Assembly: GCF_023208195.1 (NCBI RefSeq)
Contig: NZ_CP060034.1
Coordinates: forward strand, 3,100,001-3,164,000
Source of the DNA: Nocardioides sp. InS609-2
GTDB lineage: Bacteria > Actinomycetota > Actinomycetes > Propionibacteriales > Nocardioidaceae
DNA length: 64,000 bases
Direction: 5' to 3'
Shown here: positions 63,836-64,000 of the stretch, one piece after another
Numbering within the stretch: the stretch's first letter is position 1
Layout of the letters: each line of letters starts with the position of its first letter
Notes under the pieces: model-generated
Databases searched by the model: none
Told to the model about the DNA's origin: nothing
What the model saw: only the letters and a program-made list of their open reading frames with translations
Position numbers and translations under genes: made by a program

Positions 63836-64000
63836 TCAGAAGCGGCGCCACCAGACGTTGACCGCGTAGTCGACGTCGGTGCCCTCGTGAGCGGCCAGGA
63901 GCTCGTCGGCCAGCGCGGGCGTGAACTCGATGCGTACGACGCTCTCGAGGTCGGCCCGGGTCTCGAACCGCCAGCCCATGTCGACGGCGAGGCGGGTCCA
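63836..64000 (-). CDS. C-terminal end of a probable SAM-dependent methyltransferase
   Basis: The final 54 codons of a minus-strand gene that continues beyond the right edge. The sequence MGWRFETRADLESVVRIEFT and the end VDYAVNVWWRRF are typical of the C-terminus of a class of actinobacterial class I methyltransferases. The SAM-binding motifs are outside the window, so the assignment is tentative. It is convergent with the preceding gene, with six bases between stops. Confidence 0.6.
   Translation of the reverse strand, partial: WTRLAVDMGWRFETRADLESVVRIEFTPALADELLAAHEGTDVDYAVNVWWRRF

Overview
The window is high-GC actinobacterial chromosome, most like Nocardioides or another member of the Nocardioidaceae. 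The signs are GTG starts and strong G/C third-position bias, Lsr2, mycobacterial-type leaderless start signals, a dispersed GGTCGAGTAGC palindrome, and conserved gene strings (tilS-hpt-ftsH-folEPBK, panCD-nadBC-coaX, lsr2/clpC, radA-disA). The genus is inferred from these features.

Layout. 1-3.1 kb: thiamine-type ABC importer (thiB 3' end, thiP, thiQ). 3.1-9.6 kb: PAP2 membrane phosphatase, NlpC/P60 wall hydrolase, sulfotransferase, acyl-CoA oxidase-like enzyme, pyrophosphatase. 9.7-18.9 kb: dacB, DUF2342 metalloprotease, tilS, hpt, ftsH, then a translationally coupled folate operon ending in a DUF3180 gene that carries an apparent one-base frameshift. 18.9-24.2 kb: coiled-coil membrane protein, GNAT enzyme, and an osmoprotectant ABC importer split around a 3-bp divergent start. 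24.2-27.4 kb: two glycosyltransferases and a sulfotransferase. 27.6-33.2 kb: DUF2520, panC, panD, nadB, nadC, coaX (CoA and NAD precursors). 33.3-36.0 kb: three coupled genes resembling a type VII secretion substrate/chaperone/lipase set. 36.1 kb: lsr2.

36.6-53.7 kb is accessory. A secreted endonuclease/exonuclease/phosphatase (EEP) gene is followed by gene debris (38.2-40.9 kb), a MarR-controlled biosynthetic operon (41.5-51.4 kb), an IS630-family element, and a second, 5'-truncated copy of the EEP gene. The two EEP copies share 987 bp with one mismatch, exactly 15,500 bp apart. The operon encodes an indigoidine-synthetase-type NRPS (A domain split by an FMN oxidase domain, then T and TE), a pseudouridine-5'-phosphate glycosidase (PsuG) homologue of the kind that makes C-nucleosides, a uracil-phosphoribosyltransferase-like protein, a TrpF-like protein lacking its catalytic Cys, a nitroreductase, an ene-reductase homologue lacking its Tyr proton donor, an EamA exporter, a PPTase and a 17-codon remnant that looks like a HAD phosphatase start. 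I read this as a glutamine-derived pigment or C-nucleoside pathway with an unfamiliar enzyme set. It is the most novel item here.

53.7-64 kb returns to core genes: clpC (with a ClgR-type box and a SigR/SigH-type promoter candidate), mutY, a secreted protein, disA and radA in one transcription unit, a LacI regulator, a SigE-family sigma factor with its probable membrane partner, and the 3' end of a methyltransferase gene. No rRNA, tRNA or CRISPR array was seen.
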